From assembly GCA_023853785.1 (NCBI GenBank), contig JAJIRX010000557.1, positions 558,001 to 622,000 on the forward strand: a stretch of 64,000 nucleotides of DNA. Direction: 5' to 3'. Positions within the stretch are counted from its first letter, which is position 1; every line of letters starts with the position of its first letter. A program made the position numbers and the translations under genes. This DNA comes from Psilocybe azurescens. Its lineage: Eukaryota; Basidiomycota; Agaricomycetes; Agaricales; Agrocybaceae. Positions 11,776 to 25,638 of the stretch are shown here, in pieces. The notes below the pieces were generated by a model. The model was not told the DNA's origin, searched no databases, and worked only from the letters and a program-made list of their open reading frames with translations.

Positions 11776-14700
11776 TTAACGACCTTTCTTCTCGACCCTC
11801 CATTCCTTGAAGATGCCGTCCAAACTTTTGTATACCAGATGTGAAGGGAGACATCTGATGATTTCTCCCATATGCTCTTCAACATCGGCTTTTCCTTTGT
11901 CGCCTAAGGCTTTCTTCGCGTAATCCAAGCTAAGTCTGAACATAGCCAGAACAGCCAACGATACGTGCGTTTGCTGAGCACCGTGAGCCGATCCGTGACT
12001 CAATGCAGACAGTAGTGGACCAGAAACACTGGGAGCGGATATTGTAGGAGTGGTCTGAGAGAAAGCGGTCGCCCTTTCACCGCGAACGAGACGCAGCAAG
12101 ATTTCCAAGATATTATCGGTTTCCGTCATATGCGTCTTCAGGAATCGCTGTCGTTCATTCAGAGCACCAACGGGTGAATTGGTAGCCCAAGCATCGAGAA
12201 CAGTCCAAATAGTGGGGGCTGCAGGTTAATTAAAAATGTGAGATTGCTTACGCCTCGAACACGGCTAAAAACACGACATACTGGGTCAGGATCAACGACA
12301 TGGATCTTCTTCTCCCATCCCTCAGCTGCCTCTCCAGCAACCCAAAACATTCGGCCAAACATACTCTTTAACCAGTCTTGGATGTCGCCAGTTTTGGCCC
12401 ATTTTGGTTCCGACAAAGGACGCGCAGTATCAAGATATACGACGAGTTGCAGTGTGGATGGTATTTCAACATTTCCAAAGGGAGGGACAGTAGGGTCGGA
12501 TTCGGTGATGGTGGTGTCAGCAGGAGCAGGTAGTGTTAGGTATGATTTGGTGACATCGGAAAGCCCCTCTACCTGTAAACCTTATCAGATTAATCTTTTA
12601 CGGCAAAAAAAAACACCATACCAATATGCCCTTGAGGGTATTATCTTTCTCCTTGCTGAGTTTCAATATCACCTCGATGCGGCCTTCCTGGCGGAAAAGC
12701 TTAAGGCTTTCCACAACTTCGGCATCCACTACGAGTCGACGAATACCACGGGCGTAGGAAATAGACAACCGGTTGGCAGATGGCGTTTTCCCTGCTTTGG
12801 TATCGACTTTGGCGACAGAAGCAGGAGTTTCTTCGTATGGTGATGCAGGTGGTTCCGGTAGATGATCTGATTGAGGAGGTGGTGTGCCAATGATCTGAGT
12901 CATCTGGCTGTCATCAATTTGTGCGACCTCTTGGGTTTCCACATCGATGAAAGTCGATTCGGCTGAAGTAGCTTGCAATGACTTCGGCTTTGCCGGGTAA
13001 GGTTGAGATGATCCTGGATAAACCTGCATTTCGGAATATTCAGCATGGTCAGCAGAAGGGTCAGCACTGTGTGAAAGGCAGATATTGTGAGGAATGAGTG
13101 CAAGGGAAAGAACGTGATTTAATACGGACACAGAATCAGAGGCATATGCGTCATTTTGAGACGAAGAATCAAGAGTAGCAGATTGAGATGCATTATGCTC
13201 TTCAAGTGTAGGGGTACCCCCAATGAGACTTGGCTGCTCCTCCGCAACAGTGGAGAAGAGGGTAGTTTCACCAGCAAAAGGTTGTTCATTTCCAACCAAT
13301 GAGGAAGAGTCCATTGCCGCTCCTGCGGGTTCAGTAGGAGCCTTGCTGCCCGCCTCTCCAGCTGACGTGGAAGACACCAGAGCATCGCTTTCAGCGGGCC
13401 TCGTCATATTGACATCATCATTATCATCATGTGAAGCGCCTTGAATGAAAGCAAACAAGTCAGCAGTGTGCGCGCGAGGCGATATGCCTCCTCTTGTCAA
13501 ATGAGAGAGAGGAGGGATTTCCACACCCAAAGCAGCGTCACGAACGGTGTGTATTTGCTTACCACCAAGGAACGCATCATCTTCATCTTGAGCATCACCT
13601 CCTTCAACATGCTGTGCATGATCCACATGTTCACTGTCTTTAACAATTCGGCTGACATGCAGCTGATCGTCATCGTCATTGTCCTCCGCATGATCATGGT
13701 TACCAGCCGCCTCGGCGTCCTCCTCCTCTCCTTCAACAATTGCTGCCATCAGCCAGTCAAGCTTCACTGGCTGTCTCCGCTACGCTAGGAGCAGCACTAG
13801 CACGATCATCATTCACGGAACCACCCATCTGGGGCGGAGGCGGAGGAGCGCGCCGCTCTTCCAGATCTCCGTCGTCATCCTCCAGCTTTTTTCGTTTTCC
13901 TTTCCTTGTATCGGAAGGAACTTCTCCATATGAAGAGTTGTGTGGTATAGGCCGAGAATCATCAGCAGTCACAGGAGTATGAAAATAGATGCGAATCCTA
14001 GACGGAGGTGGTGGACTGCCGCCGATATTTGCGTCTGACGAGACGCGTACACGAGAAGACTCCTGTAACGGTTTGCTGTCCGCCATATCATCATTCTGAT
14101 AAACCTGAGCAATTCCCAATTTTCCTTCTGAGTGACTTTCCTCTTTTACAGAAGAAAGAGCCAACGCAGCATCAGTCTCCACAACTTCATCCTTGATGGC
14201 CATTCCAGACGTCCCAACAGCATTCGTAGAGTGTTCATTTTCTTCAGTCTTCACAACAGCAGAAGAAAGAACAGAACCCCAAGTCCAACCCAAGTCAGAT
14301 ATGGCCAGACCAACAATCTTAAAGTCTGTAAGTGTTCGCCTATTTTCGTCTTTCTTACCACCAAAACTCGAAGTTGCAGTGGCCTCTCTTGAAGCGAAAG
14401 TATTACCAGACCCCGCCTCGCTTCTATTCCCCCCTACTGGGACCCGTTGGACCTTGATTGCGGCCTCTGAAAGATCCTTGATGAGAGTAATTTCCACCTC
14501 CACCCCCAGGCCCCCCATTGTTGAATGAACCACCTGCACCTCCTCCGCCGCGTCTGTTATGGAAATCTTTGTTACCTCCACCGAAATTGCTTCGGGAACC
14601 GTGTCCTCTCAAAGGTCCATTCGGTTGACCACCTCCTGCCCCACCACGTCCTGAAGGGCCTCCAACAAAACTTCCCCCGCGTCCTCTCCCACCAGTCAAT

Positions 14701-15566
14701 CCGCCCCCTCTGTTGCCTGAAGGCGGGCCACCGCGTCCACCACGTCCGCCTGCGTTACCTCCTCCTCTACCTCCAGGCCCATTGGGCGGTCCGCCGTTTC
14801 TACCTCCGGGGCCAGATGGAATGACACCACGATTGGGCCCCGAAAATCCACTTGGATGTTGAGGAGCCGGAGGGGGTTGGAACTGGGGTTGGGGAGGTTG
14901 TTGATGATGTTGCTGACCTTGATGTTGCCTATTATTGGGATTTGGACCGTCAAATCTTTGACGTTTTGCGGGAGGTAGATGCTGCGGCGAAGTATGGTGG
15001 TTACGCGGCTGGGTCGGCTGTTGGTGTTGCTGGTGTTGAGGTTGTTGCGGAGCGGGCATAGGAGGAGCATACATTTGCTGTGGTTGTGAAGGAGGATGGG
15101 TATAGGCGCTTTGGACCATGGGTTGTGGGGGTGGGCCGGGTTGCGGAACATATGGTTGAGGATATCCTGCAGCAGGTTGATATGGGTTGTAACCGGGTTG
15201 ATTTGGCGGCGGCGGAGGCTGGTGCATCACTGGTGGTGGTTGGTGGTATTGCTGCTGCTGCTGCTGCTGTTGTTGTTGTTGTTGTTGTTGCTGCCTTTGC
15301 CAGTGGTTGTTCTGAGTCCCATAGCCGTAGTTAGCATATAATGCACTTTGCTCGGCAGGAGGTCTGGGTGCTTGAGGTGGCGCCCATTGTGGATTAGGAT
15401 TATATGGACCGACAGTGGGTGGTTGCATATGAGGTTGCTGAGCAGCGCCTCCCCCCCACCAGGCCGAATAATCTGCTTGGGTAGGTTGAGGAGGTGGTGG
15501 GCCAGGGGGTAATGGAGGTTGCTGGGGCGTGAAAGTGGGCGCCGGAAGAAATGGATTTTTGTTCAT
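11776..15566 (-). CDS. PolyQ / RGG-rich protein with conserved C-terminal domain, function unknown
   Basis: Exons are 15566-12622, 12572-12282 and 12218-11776; a further intron near 13070-13135 is possible. The order is: Pro/Gln-rich N-terminus with a 15-codon Gln run; a Gly/Arg region with repeated GGRGG and RGG; an acidic Ser/Thr-rich middle with a Lys/Arg cluster (KGKRKK); and an ordered C-terminal part (FGRMFWVAGEAAEGWEKK, then LVYKSLDGIFKEWRVEKKGR). The layout suggests an RNA-associated nuclear protein, but that is inference. Three breaks are seen: an extra base at 14429-14434 (C6), an extra base at 13759-13760, and a missing base at 12214-12218 (G5). All three are in the coding-strand complement of base runs. 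Confidence 0.75.
15249..15293 (-). repeat. CAG/CAA polyglutamine tract
   Basis: Fifteen consecutive CTG/TTG triplets on the plus strand encode a Gln run in the minus-strand protein. Mixed CAG and CAA codons make it less slippage-prone than a pure CAG run. Confidence 0.95.
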
Positions 15567-15945
15567 ATCAAGACAGCAGGTTCAAGAGCCTTCAAAATAC
15601 AGTCCTTGCATGATTGTCAGTTGCTAATGAAAATCAGAGTAGAAATACGGCATCGTACAAGACTACCTTGGACTCAGTATTATTCAACAGTCTGCCGAGT
15701 ATGTTGTCCAAGCAGGAAGTACAATCAGAATGAATTTTGGATGGAAGAGAAAAAGGAAAAGAAAGAAAAAGAGATTTTAGTTGGAAGTTAAAAGAACAGG
15801 ATCGTTGGGATGAAGGTGACGATTCAAGTCGACCATTCTTGACCAAAATTTGCTTATTGCAAGTACAAGTTGTAACTCCGCTAGCGCGTCACTTTGGTTC
15901 CGTTCAAACAGTGGCATGTTTATTCTTCCGCAGAACTAATACATC
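15567..15945. other. Intergenic region
   Basis: Promoter of the polyQ/RGG gene and 3' flank of VFA1, both on the minus strand. It contains an A/G-rich stretch around 15735-15780. Nothing coding is supported. Confidence 0.5.
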
Positions 15946-16588
15946 TCAAATATCTCCCCTCGGTGCACCTGGAAGCCGCGGTGCCAACTCTTTGGCTTGA
16001 GAAGCTTGTCTAAGTTTCCTGTGCTCAGATTGGCGCACTTTTCGGAAGATCTTAGCAGCGAATCCGGACTTGGCAAGAAACTTTACTCAACTTGAAAAGA
16101 TCCCTCGGTGAAGAGCATATCGCTGGTGAGCGACAGTTGATGTGGATGGCGATGGCGATGCACTCAGGGATCCAGGGATCTGTGAGGACTTCGATGTCTC
16201 TTTTTGGTGTCTTTGTCCTTTGTGTCCGTCTCTTTGTCCTTATTCTTATCTTTATCCTTCTCTTTCTCTTTCTCCCTTTCAAGTTTCTTCTTTTGCTTCT
16301 CCTCCCATTCCGCCTTCACCCTGGCAATTTCCTCCGTAGATATAGACGACTTTTCATTATCGCCGTCGCTGATCAGTGTAGCAAATTCGGAGTCAGTAAG
16401 ATGGATTGGGCACGTATACAGAAAATCAACAGTATTTATCGTGGCAAGGACAGTGGTTGTTGGCTTGTAGCAAGCGTAACAGGCTTTAGGCGTTCCTGCT
16501 GTCTTTTACTGGCTCTGAGTCCTTTCACCTAAAGTTTCTAATAGTTGAAGTTACTTACACGTTTGTAGTAAACATTAGTGAAAGACAT
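15946..16588 (-). CDS. VFA1: Vps4-associated protein 1 (Vfa1-like)
   Basis: Yeast Vfa1 binds the ESCRT ATPase Vps4 at endosomes. Exons are 16588-16561, 16495-16092 and 16037-15946. The N-terminus MSFTNVYYKR, a Cys-rich CYACYKPTTT and FLYTCPIHL match the family's zinc-binding-like head. A long Lys/Glu coiled segment follows (EEIARVKAEWEEKQ). The C-terminus has HQRYALHRGIFSM, QSEHRKLRQ and LAPRLPGAPRG. One A appears to be missing from the five-base run 16201-16205 (coding-strand A5), which shifts the Lys-rich part out of frame with the conserved C-terminus. Confidence 0.85.
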
Positions 16589-18845
<2,257 letters not shown>

Positions 18846-19045
18846 GACTCTAGCTATTGACCGGAAATCGGTATAAGTTTAAAGTGGTCGTATGTAGAAG
18901 CAAATGAGAATGGCGCATTGTGCAGTGAAAGAAACCTGTATCTACATACAAAGGAAATAGCGATTGGAACGAGTGTCACTCGTTTGGTGGGTAAATTGGT
19001 AAATTAAGAATATCTGGTTAGAATACAAGTTAAAGGGTATACACG

Positions 19046-20701
19046 TCAAACGCCTTGATCCACAAGCAGTCGTTGCTGTTTTGACCCTACAATCGCCCGC
19101 CAAAGAACGATTAGGGCTGCCCTAACCTCCCTTCTCCTGACACCGCTCTTTCTCCACAGTGCACCAATTAGACCAACAACACATAACAAAAAAGAAACGT
19201 CGAGGCATAGTCGGCGAATGATTATCATGGAAGGTGTCCGATTTTCATTGCTTGCAAAGAAAACCGATATTTCTCGGAGGCGATCTAATCCACGAGACAT
19301 GGGATTCAGTATCATTGACCACATCCCGAGATCATCGATATCCCATATTGGTGCGTTGCGATCGTTGGGCGATCTTCTCTCGCCCATCCACGAGGGAGAT
19401 CCACCTCCACCACCGCGAGGACTAACGGAAACATTTGACCGGGATAATAGTAGAGAGCGAGATTCCAAAGTTTCTAGCCTCTCCGAGAGCGCGGCCAGTT
19501 GCACTTGAACATTTTCCACGGCCCGCTCTAACGCCATACTAGAGGACGGGCGCAGAGGTGCATATTGCGATGGATGAGATTGGGACTGGAAATGATAACT
19601 TGGATGCCCGGGGTATACATTGGGAGGTGATACCACTTGAGCTCTCGAGGACTCTGAAAATGGGCCAGTATATTGGCCAGACTGAGGATAGTGCGGCGAG
19701 GCTGCAGAATCCGCAAAAGCCGAAGGGGTCTGGAAACCGGGCAGTGGTTGCTGGGAAGGAACACGTTGATGCACAGGGGGAGGAGACATTGCAAGTGATC
19801 CAGCAAGCGGTGTGCGATAACGATGAGATGAGAGAGACGATTGTGGTCGGTTTTCGACAGACATCTTTCCATTAAGTGTTGGGAGAGCGCGCGCTTCGTC
19901 TTCCGAGTTCTCTTCGGAATTTGAATCCGTTTCCTCCCCGTGTTGAGGATTGTTTTGTCTATCACCAACAATAGGAGTACCCGTGCCTCTGGGTACCGGC
20001 ACATCTCCATCAGACACTGTTGACCCCGACGAGTCAGAACTATCTGACTTAGAAAGTGTACCTATTTCCATAGTTTAAGTAAGTCAACTAGTGGGGCCAT
20101 GCCGGGCTTGCCAGACGTACGACTCATAATAATATGCGAAGGGTCTCCTCCGTAGGATTCCAGTTCTTCAACGAGGTTCATCGCTACAGTTTTATCCGAA
20201 TATTTGCGGAGAACCTGATGCTTCTAAATGAGCTTTTGTATACATATTTAGCGAAATGAAGACAACCTTTAGTAGAGCTTCCACATAAAGCCATTTCGCC
20301 TCATATGAATCCAAATCTTTATGTTTTGCCCAAGAGTCCCTGTCGAACATGGTATTGGTACATCGTCACCACACAGAGGCCGTCGAGACATTACCATTTG
20401 GCCCTTCCAAGCATGTCCCACATTCCAGGTCGAGGAGACTTGACGTTGCCCGCAGTAGCTGATCGTTCATTTGTCAGACATTGGAAGTCGTGCGAGCTAT
20501 TGAACGGCGAGTGTACCTTGTTTGAAGAGGCTACAAATATTCTCATAAGTGAAAGGTATTGTACAGCAATTCAGGAGCTACTTACCTGTACATGGTCAAT
20601 TTCTCCTCGTAGTCAGTCTGTATGGGTCCTGTTTTGGGCAAGCTTTGCACGATCTCGACTGCACGATCGAACTGAGCATCAATCAGTTCTCGAGATGCCA
20701 T
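19046..20701 (-). CDS. Acyl-CoA-binding protein with C-terminal membrane anchor (ACBD5-like)
   Basis: The N-terminal ACB domain binds long-chain acyl-CoA: FDRAVEIVQSLPK, LFKQATAGNV, RPGMWDMLGRAKWDSWAKHK, and YVEALLKKHQVLRKY. A long Ser/Pro/Gln linker follows, then a predicted coiled-coil (LAALSERLETLESR), and near the C-terminus one hydrophobic segment (SFLLCVVGLIGALW) followed by basic residues, as in tail-anchored ACBD4/5 proteins that tether peroxisomes to the ER. Six exons; exon 2 (20517-20530) is a 14-nt microexon encoding the LFKQ core. The frame is intact from ATG (20699-20701) to the stop. Membrane location is inferred. Confidence 0.88.
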
Positions 20702-21029
20702 GGCGTAGAAAGTAGATTGAGTTGAGTATTTAGAGTGACTGGGCGCAACGAGAACTACAGAATGTTTGAAATAAGGAATGACTGGATTGTAATTGAGCTC
20801 GACGTCGCCAAAAGTTCCAGGCTACTTGTCGCGGAGTTACACTCTGACTGAGATACACGTGAAAACATGTGCCGTTCTGGAACCGGGTCAGAGGCCGGGT
20901 TTACCGTAGCATTTTCATTCTTGAGTCCTGACCGCTACTACAGTCTACCAACCATCGCCTCCAGCTTGCATGTTATTGTCGATGTAGACTCGCATCTTTG
21001 TGGCCCATATTCCTCTCAAGGATTGAAAC
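20702..21029. other. Intergenic region
   Basis: Promoter of the acyl-CoA-binding gene and the upstream side of the decayed M43 copy. No clear start or signal-peptide exon of the protease copy is preserved here. Confidence 0.45.
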
Positions 21030-21888
21030 ACTTGTGTCAAATCTTGTCTATGTATTCATTGCGAAATACCAGTGTGAACCTGTTGATATACAAGCGTACA
21101 CTGGCGGGAGACAATATCCCGTATGTTGCATTTGCTAAGTGAATACCTCACAATTCCGACGAACCATGCCAGAGACTCACAAATCATAAATAAAATTTCT
21201 CTTCTTAAGCTAATGCTGGTATATATAACATGGGTGCTTGCCAGTACCTCCCACACCACCAATTCAGCTTGGTTCACTGGCGTAGAGCCTCGTACATCAG
21301 CCCAAACAGCAATGAAATTATCTCTGCGAGTTGGGGGACCTTAATCCTATACACAGTCGGGTACCACTATCTGAGCTCGAACATATTCTCGCGCTAATTT
21401 AAGTCAAGATTCACCTCTGGAGCCGGTGCCGGCCTCCTTGATTACTCGACATTCCCTTCAAACTATTCTGAATGGTGTTGTAATCATATTGTCTTCTCTT
21501 CCAGGAGGAACCGCTTCCCCACATAATCTTGGGCAGGTAAGCTTGACTAGAATCTGGTTATCTCCGCGATGCTGATACCTTCCAGACTTTGACACACGAA
21601 GCCGGTCACTGGGTTGGCTTGTGTCACACCTTCCAACGACGAAGTTTCGGACACTCCGGCAGAATATTCTGCTGCCTTTGGCTGCCCAACTCGCGACACA
21701 TGCTCTTCTGCAGGTGTTGATCCTATCCGTACGTTGTCTCAATTATAAAATTTTATGCTGGTTAATTTAACGTTGCTACAGATAACTTCATGGATTACAC
21801 AGGTGATTCATGTATGACGGAGTTCACCGCTGGTCAAGTTACTCGTCTTAGGTTGCAGATCGCTACATGCCGTAGTATTCCAGCATGA
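21030..21888 (+). pseudogene. Decayed copy of the neighbouring M43 metalloprotease
   Basis: Pieces line up in order with the gene at 23324-24480: a donor GTATGTTGC after the exon-2-like part (about 21120), SAWFTGVEPRTSAQTAMK, LILYTVGY (frame changed), GLLDYSTFPSNYS, VVIILSSLPGGTASPHNLGQ, HEAGHWVGLCHTF (zinc motif HExxHxxGxxH still present), VSDTPAEYSAAFGC, and [21 protein letters not shown] before the stop at 21886-21888. After HTFQ about 20 nt equivalent to the Gly/Ser loop are lost with a frame change. One intron position of the paralogue (before [10 protein letters not shown]) has no intron here. No signal peptide exon was found. Unlike other breaks in this window, the loop deletion is not a one-base homopolymer change, so real decay is likely. 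Confidence 0.7.
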
Positions 21889-22415
21889 GCTTGGTTGATC
21901 GCAGTGTAAAATCTCTTACTTATCTTGAAGTTTGGACAGGTGTTTATAAGGGTTAGGCGCAAGTTAATAAGCATGTCATAATAACACGTGGAATTATCTG
22001 TACTCTATTGAGACTAGAGATAAACAAGGCAACGAGATCAACCTGAACATGCGGCTCTTTCTGAGAAGCGATCCATCCACGCGAAACGAAAACGTATACA
22101 TATGGAATACAATTATACGAGTTCACTCCTCAGGTTAATATCTCGATCTGTAGACGTCCGATAACCCTTTGGATAAGTCAAAAGTCGAAATACTTAGTTC
22201 GAACGACCCTAATCCCTGTCTAGAAAAAGACAGGAAACCCCAGCAGCTAATGATTTGCTCGTCCAGACTCCAAATGACAATCAGATAAATCTGAATAAAC
22301 CGCAATTTAAATTTGATTGTCTATTTATAAGTAACAGGTCATGTTCCCGTAATCTTGAATGGCCGACGGCAGTAAGTGATCCATTAGGCTTCAACCAACA
22401 TACCCGCAACTACGG
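21889..22415. other. Intergenic region
   Basis: AT-rich spacer downstream of the decayed protease copy. No gene was recognised. Confidence 0.4.
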
Positions 22416-23229
22416 TCATTTGTTGAATTTGTTCATATGGTCTTCCTCGACAGTCGACACGCTATCGTTCGTTATCGTAGCTATGTCTTCCAAGCGCCAT
22501 GCAGTAAACCTCTTGGAAGGCTTCACATAATCTTCAAAGAGCTTGTTTGTGTCGGGTTTTAATGCAGATGGTCCTTTGAATATTCATGGAGTCCTGAACA
22601 GTCATACCCCAGGTTCCTTGCTCGCCAATATGGCTCGTCCTTTAATACATTGTCTGCACAAACATTATGTCATCATCCTTCTTCTCCAACAACTGAGGTG
22701 TTTGTACTCCTCTGAGGGAGTCAGCATGCAGGCGAGGTCGTTCTCCACAAGTAAACCACCTGATGGTATTGATTATCAGCCGGGGTTAACAGATTCCAAT
22801 TCAATGCGCTGTGTTCTGCTATGGCGTTATCTTCGATTTTTGCAGGATAGAATGTTCACTAGCACCGGTGATTCCATCGCGATTGAACGTCCGCGCGTTT
22901 CTACTTCAGTAAAACCACGTACCCATCTGACATCAAGCTATTCGAGGCTATTCGGAGTCCTGCGTCTTCGTGACAAGCCTCCTCAAGACTCTCAAATTGA
23001 AATTCTTAGTACTATCTTTCAGGCTTGGCTACTTCTTGTCATATTCGCCCCACACACTGCTGCAGGCGATCTCCTTTTCCATGATCATAACACCGCCACA
23101 AATTTGAGGATCTCTCGGTTCGACAACATGCGTTGTATTTTCCTATCGAAAATGACCATGTGTCTGAACGTATTTTCTAGATGTGGACCACACTCTTCGT
23201 GCTTGAACGGCAGAGCCCTTGCTCTCCAT
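22416..23229 (-). CDS. Unidentified broken minus-strand coding region
   Basis: I do not recognise this gene. On the minus strand several coding-looking blocks follow one another: GPHLENTFRHMVIFDR, VVEPRDPQICGGVMIMEKE, EDAGLRIASNSLMSDGYVV, AEHSALNWNLLTPADNQYHQ, EPYWRARNLGYDCSGLHEY, and a last block with YVKPSKRFTAWRLEDIAT ending at the stop 22416-22418. Moving between blocks needs some introns plus at least three one-base changes in base runs, such as a missing T before LKPDTNKLFEDY. This fits the error pattern of the other genes, so it may be a real gene. A possible ATG is at 23227-23229, overlapping the TATA box of the divergent protease. Exon borders are uncertain. Confidence 0.33.
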
Positions 23230-23234
23230 ATAAG
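23229..23234 (+). promoter_or_regulatory. TATA-like box of the M43 protease gene
   Basis: TATAAG lies 90 nt upstream of the start codon at 23324, a typical distance for a strongly expressed fungal secreted-protein gene. Confidence 0.5.
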
Positions 23235-23323
23235 ACGGTGACACAGAATGTTGGAAAAGCAGCAATCGTTAGTGTTCTAGCTCCCCCGTCTTTGCAGCTT
23301 CTTCTCGAGAAACCAATTTTACG

Positions 23324-24480
23324 ATGCATTTCCGCAATACTGCTTTTGCTCTGTTTTTGGCCGCTTCAACGGTTCTCGGCAGGTCTGTGTTGAGCAATTT
23401 TTCGTCCATACGAAAGTGATTTTCAATTCTTTACAGAAAATGTGGAACCACCATCACCGACGCTCAAGTCAAGATTTCGGAGGCTCACTTCAAGGCTAAC
23501 CAAGTCACAGTTAAGGCGAAGGTTGCCCTTGCGCCCATTGACGTTTACTTCCACGCCGTTTCGTCTGGCAGCACTCTTTCCACCGGATATGTGCCGTATG
23601 TTGCGCTCGCCCAATATATGAAAGCCAACACTAACATTGCTCCTCAGTGAATCCCAGATCAGGGCTCAGGTTGACGTTCTCAACGAAGATTTCGCGAGCA
23701 CCGGACGTACCTTTGTCCTCCAGAACATCACTAGGACTGTTAACGCCAACTGGTTCAACTCCGCCGGCCCTTCGAACAGTTATCAGACCGCAATGAAGAA
23801 TGCTCTTCGTCAGGGTGATAAATCCACCTTGAACATTTACAGTGTTGGGTATGTTTTTTTATAGTGGAAAGGTTTCGATGACTAATGACATCTAACCACA
23901 TAGATTCCAGTCGAGCTCTACCAGCGGACTCCTCGGTTATGCTACATTCCCCTCCAGCTATAACAGCGCCCCCAAAGATGATGGTGTCGGTCAGTCTATC
24001 CGCAATTGCTTATTGCTCGAGTTAACTAGACTAATTTCCGATACTCTAGTTTTGCTGTTCTCTTCCCTTCCAGGAGGAACCACCACGAACTACAACCTCG
24101 GACAGGTAAACATTTACTCTTTGATCTCGTTCACTGGTGCCTGACATATATTCCAGACTGGCACTCACGAAGTCGGCCACTGGTCGGCCTTTACCACACT
24201 TTCCAAGGTGGATGCTCTGGATCTGGTGATTCTGTCTCCGATACTCCCGCTGAAGCTTCTGCTGCCTCTGGATGCCCCATTGGCCGCGATACTTGTTCTT
24301 CAGCCGGTGTTGACCCCATCCGTGAGTCAGGCTTGTTAGGAGAACCAATCATAGTTCCTGATATCTTTTCATTCTGTAGACAACTTCATGGACTACAGCT
24401 ACGACAGCTGCATGACTGAGTTCACCTCTGGACAAACCACCCGCATGAACTCTCAATTGGCTACATACAGGGGTATCTAA
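23324..24480 (+). CDS. Secreted M43-family zinc metalloprotease (pappalysin-like)
   Basis: The start [19 protein letters not shown] is a signal peptide, so the product is probably secreted. About seven exons join in frame. Landmarks: [48 protein letters not shown], the zinc-binding HEVGHW.GLYHTF (HExxHxxGxxH), a Cys-rich loop ([16 protein letters not shown]), and the Met-turn [14 protein letters not shown]. One G is missing at 24182-24183 directly inside the zinc motif (GG for expected GGG), so the literal frame reads into nonsense after HEVGHW. With three G the rest is open to the stop at 24478-24480. Basidiomycetes commonly carry several such proteases; the substrate is unknown. Confidence 0.88.
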
Positions 24481-25033
24481 AGAGAAACCTGACACCCACC
24501 GCAGGTTAACAAGCTCTTGGGTTGACTGGAAGAGACAAATGTTGGATCTAGTACATTGACGCTTTTTGTTCATGTATCAAAACGGAAATTGCTTTCTGCT
24601 GAAAGCCTTTCCCATGTAAATATACCAAGAGTGGTGCCCAATGAATGATACGAATTGACACGAGCTTTTGAAAAAGAAAAAAAAATGCAACGCCAGCCGT
24701 GATACACAAAACTCTTCGTGATTTGAGTTGATGTGAAAGCCCCGAAACGTAAATTGCTTTCCTAGGTCGACCATGAGTATATGCTTGTTATTTTATTGAA
24801 GAGATTGCATGCGTAAGCCTTCGTGGAAAGTGGCGACTAACAAAGTCCCAGACTGGTTGGCGTCTTTGATGTGCAAGGCGACGGAAAACGAAGTTGACTA
24901 GGCATGCAAAACTCAACGAAGGAAATCCTTACGTGTAACAACTCAATCCTTCCGAACGCAAATGAATTAATAAATTTAAAAATGTGGTATTTACTAATAA
25001 AAGAATGAGAAACGACATAAAATGTAAGAAATT
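24481..25033. other. Convergent intergenic region
   Basis: 3' flanks of the protease (+) and the mS34-like gene (-). A-rich; no gene recognised. Confidence 0.45.
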
Positions 25034-25510
25034 TTACCAAGGACTTACATTTTGTGAAGGTTCCTTAGGACTAAGGTTGGATCCAGTCATCCCTAGGGCG
25101 CTGGTATCGGAGCGTCCATCTCTCCAGGCATACTTCAAAGCACCTCGAATGCGTTCCTCTCGAGGACTCACAAGGACACCTTTAATAGTAGAAGATAGAG
25201 GTATGAGTTCATTCATTTATTCATTCGCAATTGGTATTAGCCGAATTGGCGAACCTTTCCAGTATAGACGACCCCATGCACGACCATGTTTCCCCTCAGC
25301 TTTGAATATTGAGCGCGTCACAACCCAGTATGAGTCCTTAATATTCTTTTGGGTCCATCGCGTTTGATAAACCTCAGCACCTATTCCGCCTGCGGGTGTC
25401 CGTGATAGTACTTCGTAAAGATTGCCTTTGCATGGCTTGAGAACTGGTGGTAGAGCAACGTTTTTGAGAGGCAGACGCCTGGTTATCGTCTGGGATATTG
25501 TCGCTGACAT
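25034..25510 (-). CDS. Putative mitochondrial small-subunit ribosomal protein (mS34/Mug178-like)
   Basis: Two exons, 25510-25253 and about 25178-25034, joined at LYWKG-VLVSPREE. The region NLYEVLSRTPAGGIGAEVYQ, RWTQKNIKDSYWVVTRS and HGRAWGRLYWKG resembles the mS34-type pattern (loop, then SYWVITR, then GKAWG-LTFKG) known from mitochondrial ribosomal proteins. At the 3' end a GTAAGT follows SQN, so the protein may end SQNVSPW-stop by reading through or continue after a further intron that I could not place. It shares a 128-nt promoter with the GatC-like gene, which also supports a mitochondrial translation role. The identity is moderately certain. Confidence 0.6.
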
Positions 25511-25638
25511 TGAAGAAGACTTAGAGAAGGGTAACGAACGGTTGAGGTAAGAGTCTGGTCAACCGTGACCGTAATGGATACGCGAAGGCATCCGAAAAGA
25601 AATATTTACGGCCGTGAAATTTCAAGCTCAGCTAAAGC
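25511..25638. promoter_or_regulatory. Compact bidirectional promoter, mS34-like / GatC-like
   Basis: Only 128 nt separate the two divergent start codons, both of predicted mitochondrial-translation genes. No named operator was identified. Confidence 0.55.

Noticed and set aside
12238..12843. A 201-codon plus-strand frame inside the polyQ/RGG gene
   Set aside because: Opposite strand of confirmed exons and one intron; no domain.
22543..23241. A 232-codon plus-strand open frame
   Set aside because: No domain or plausible composition; the minus strand of the same stretch shows better protein-like blocks.
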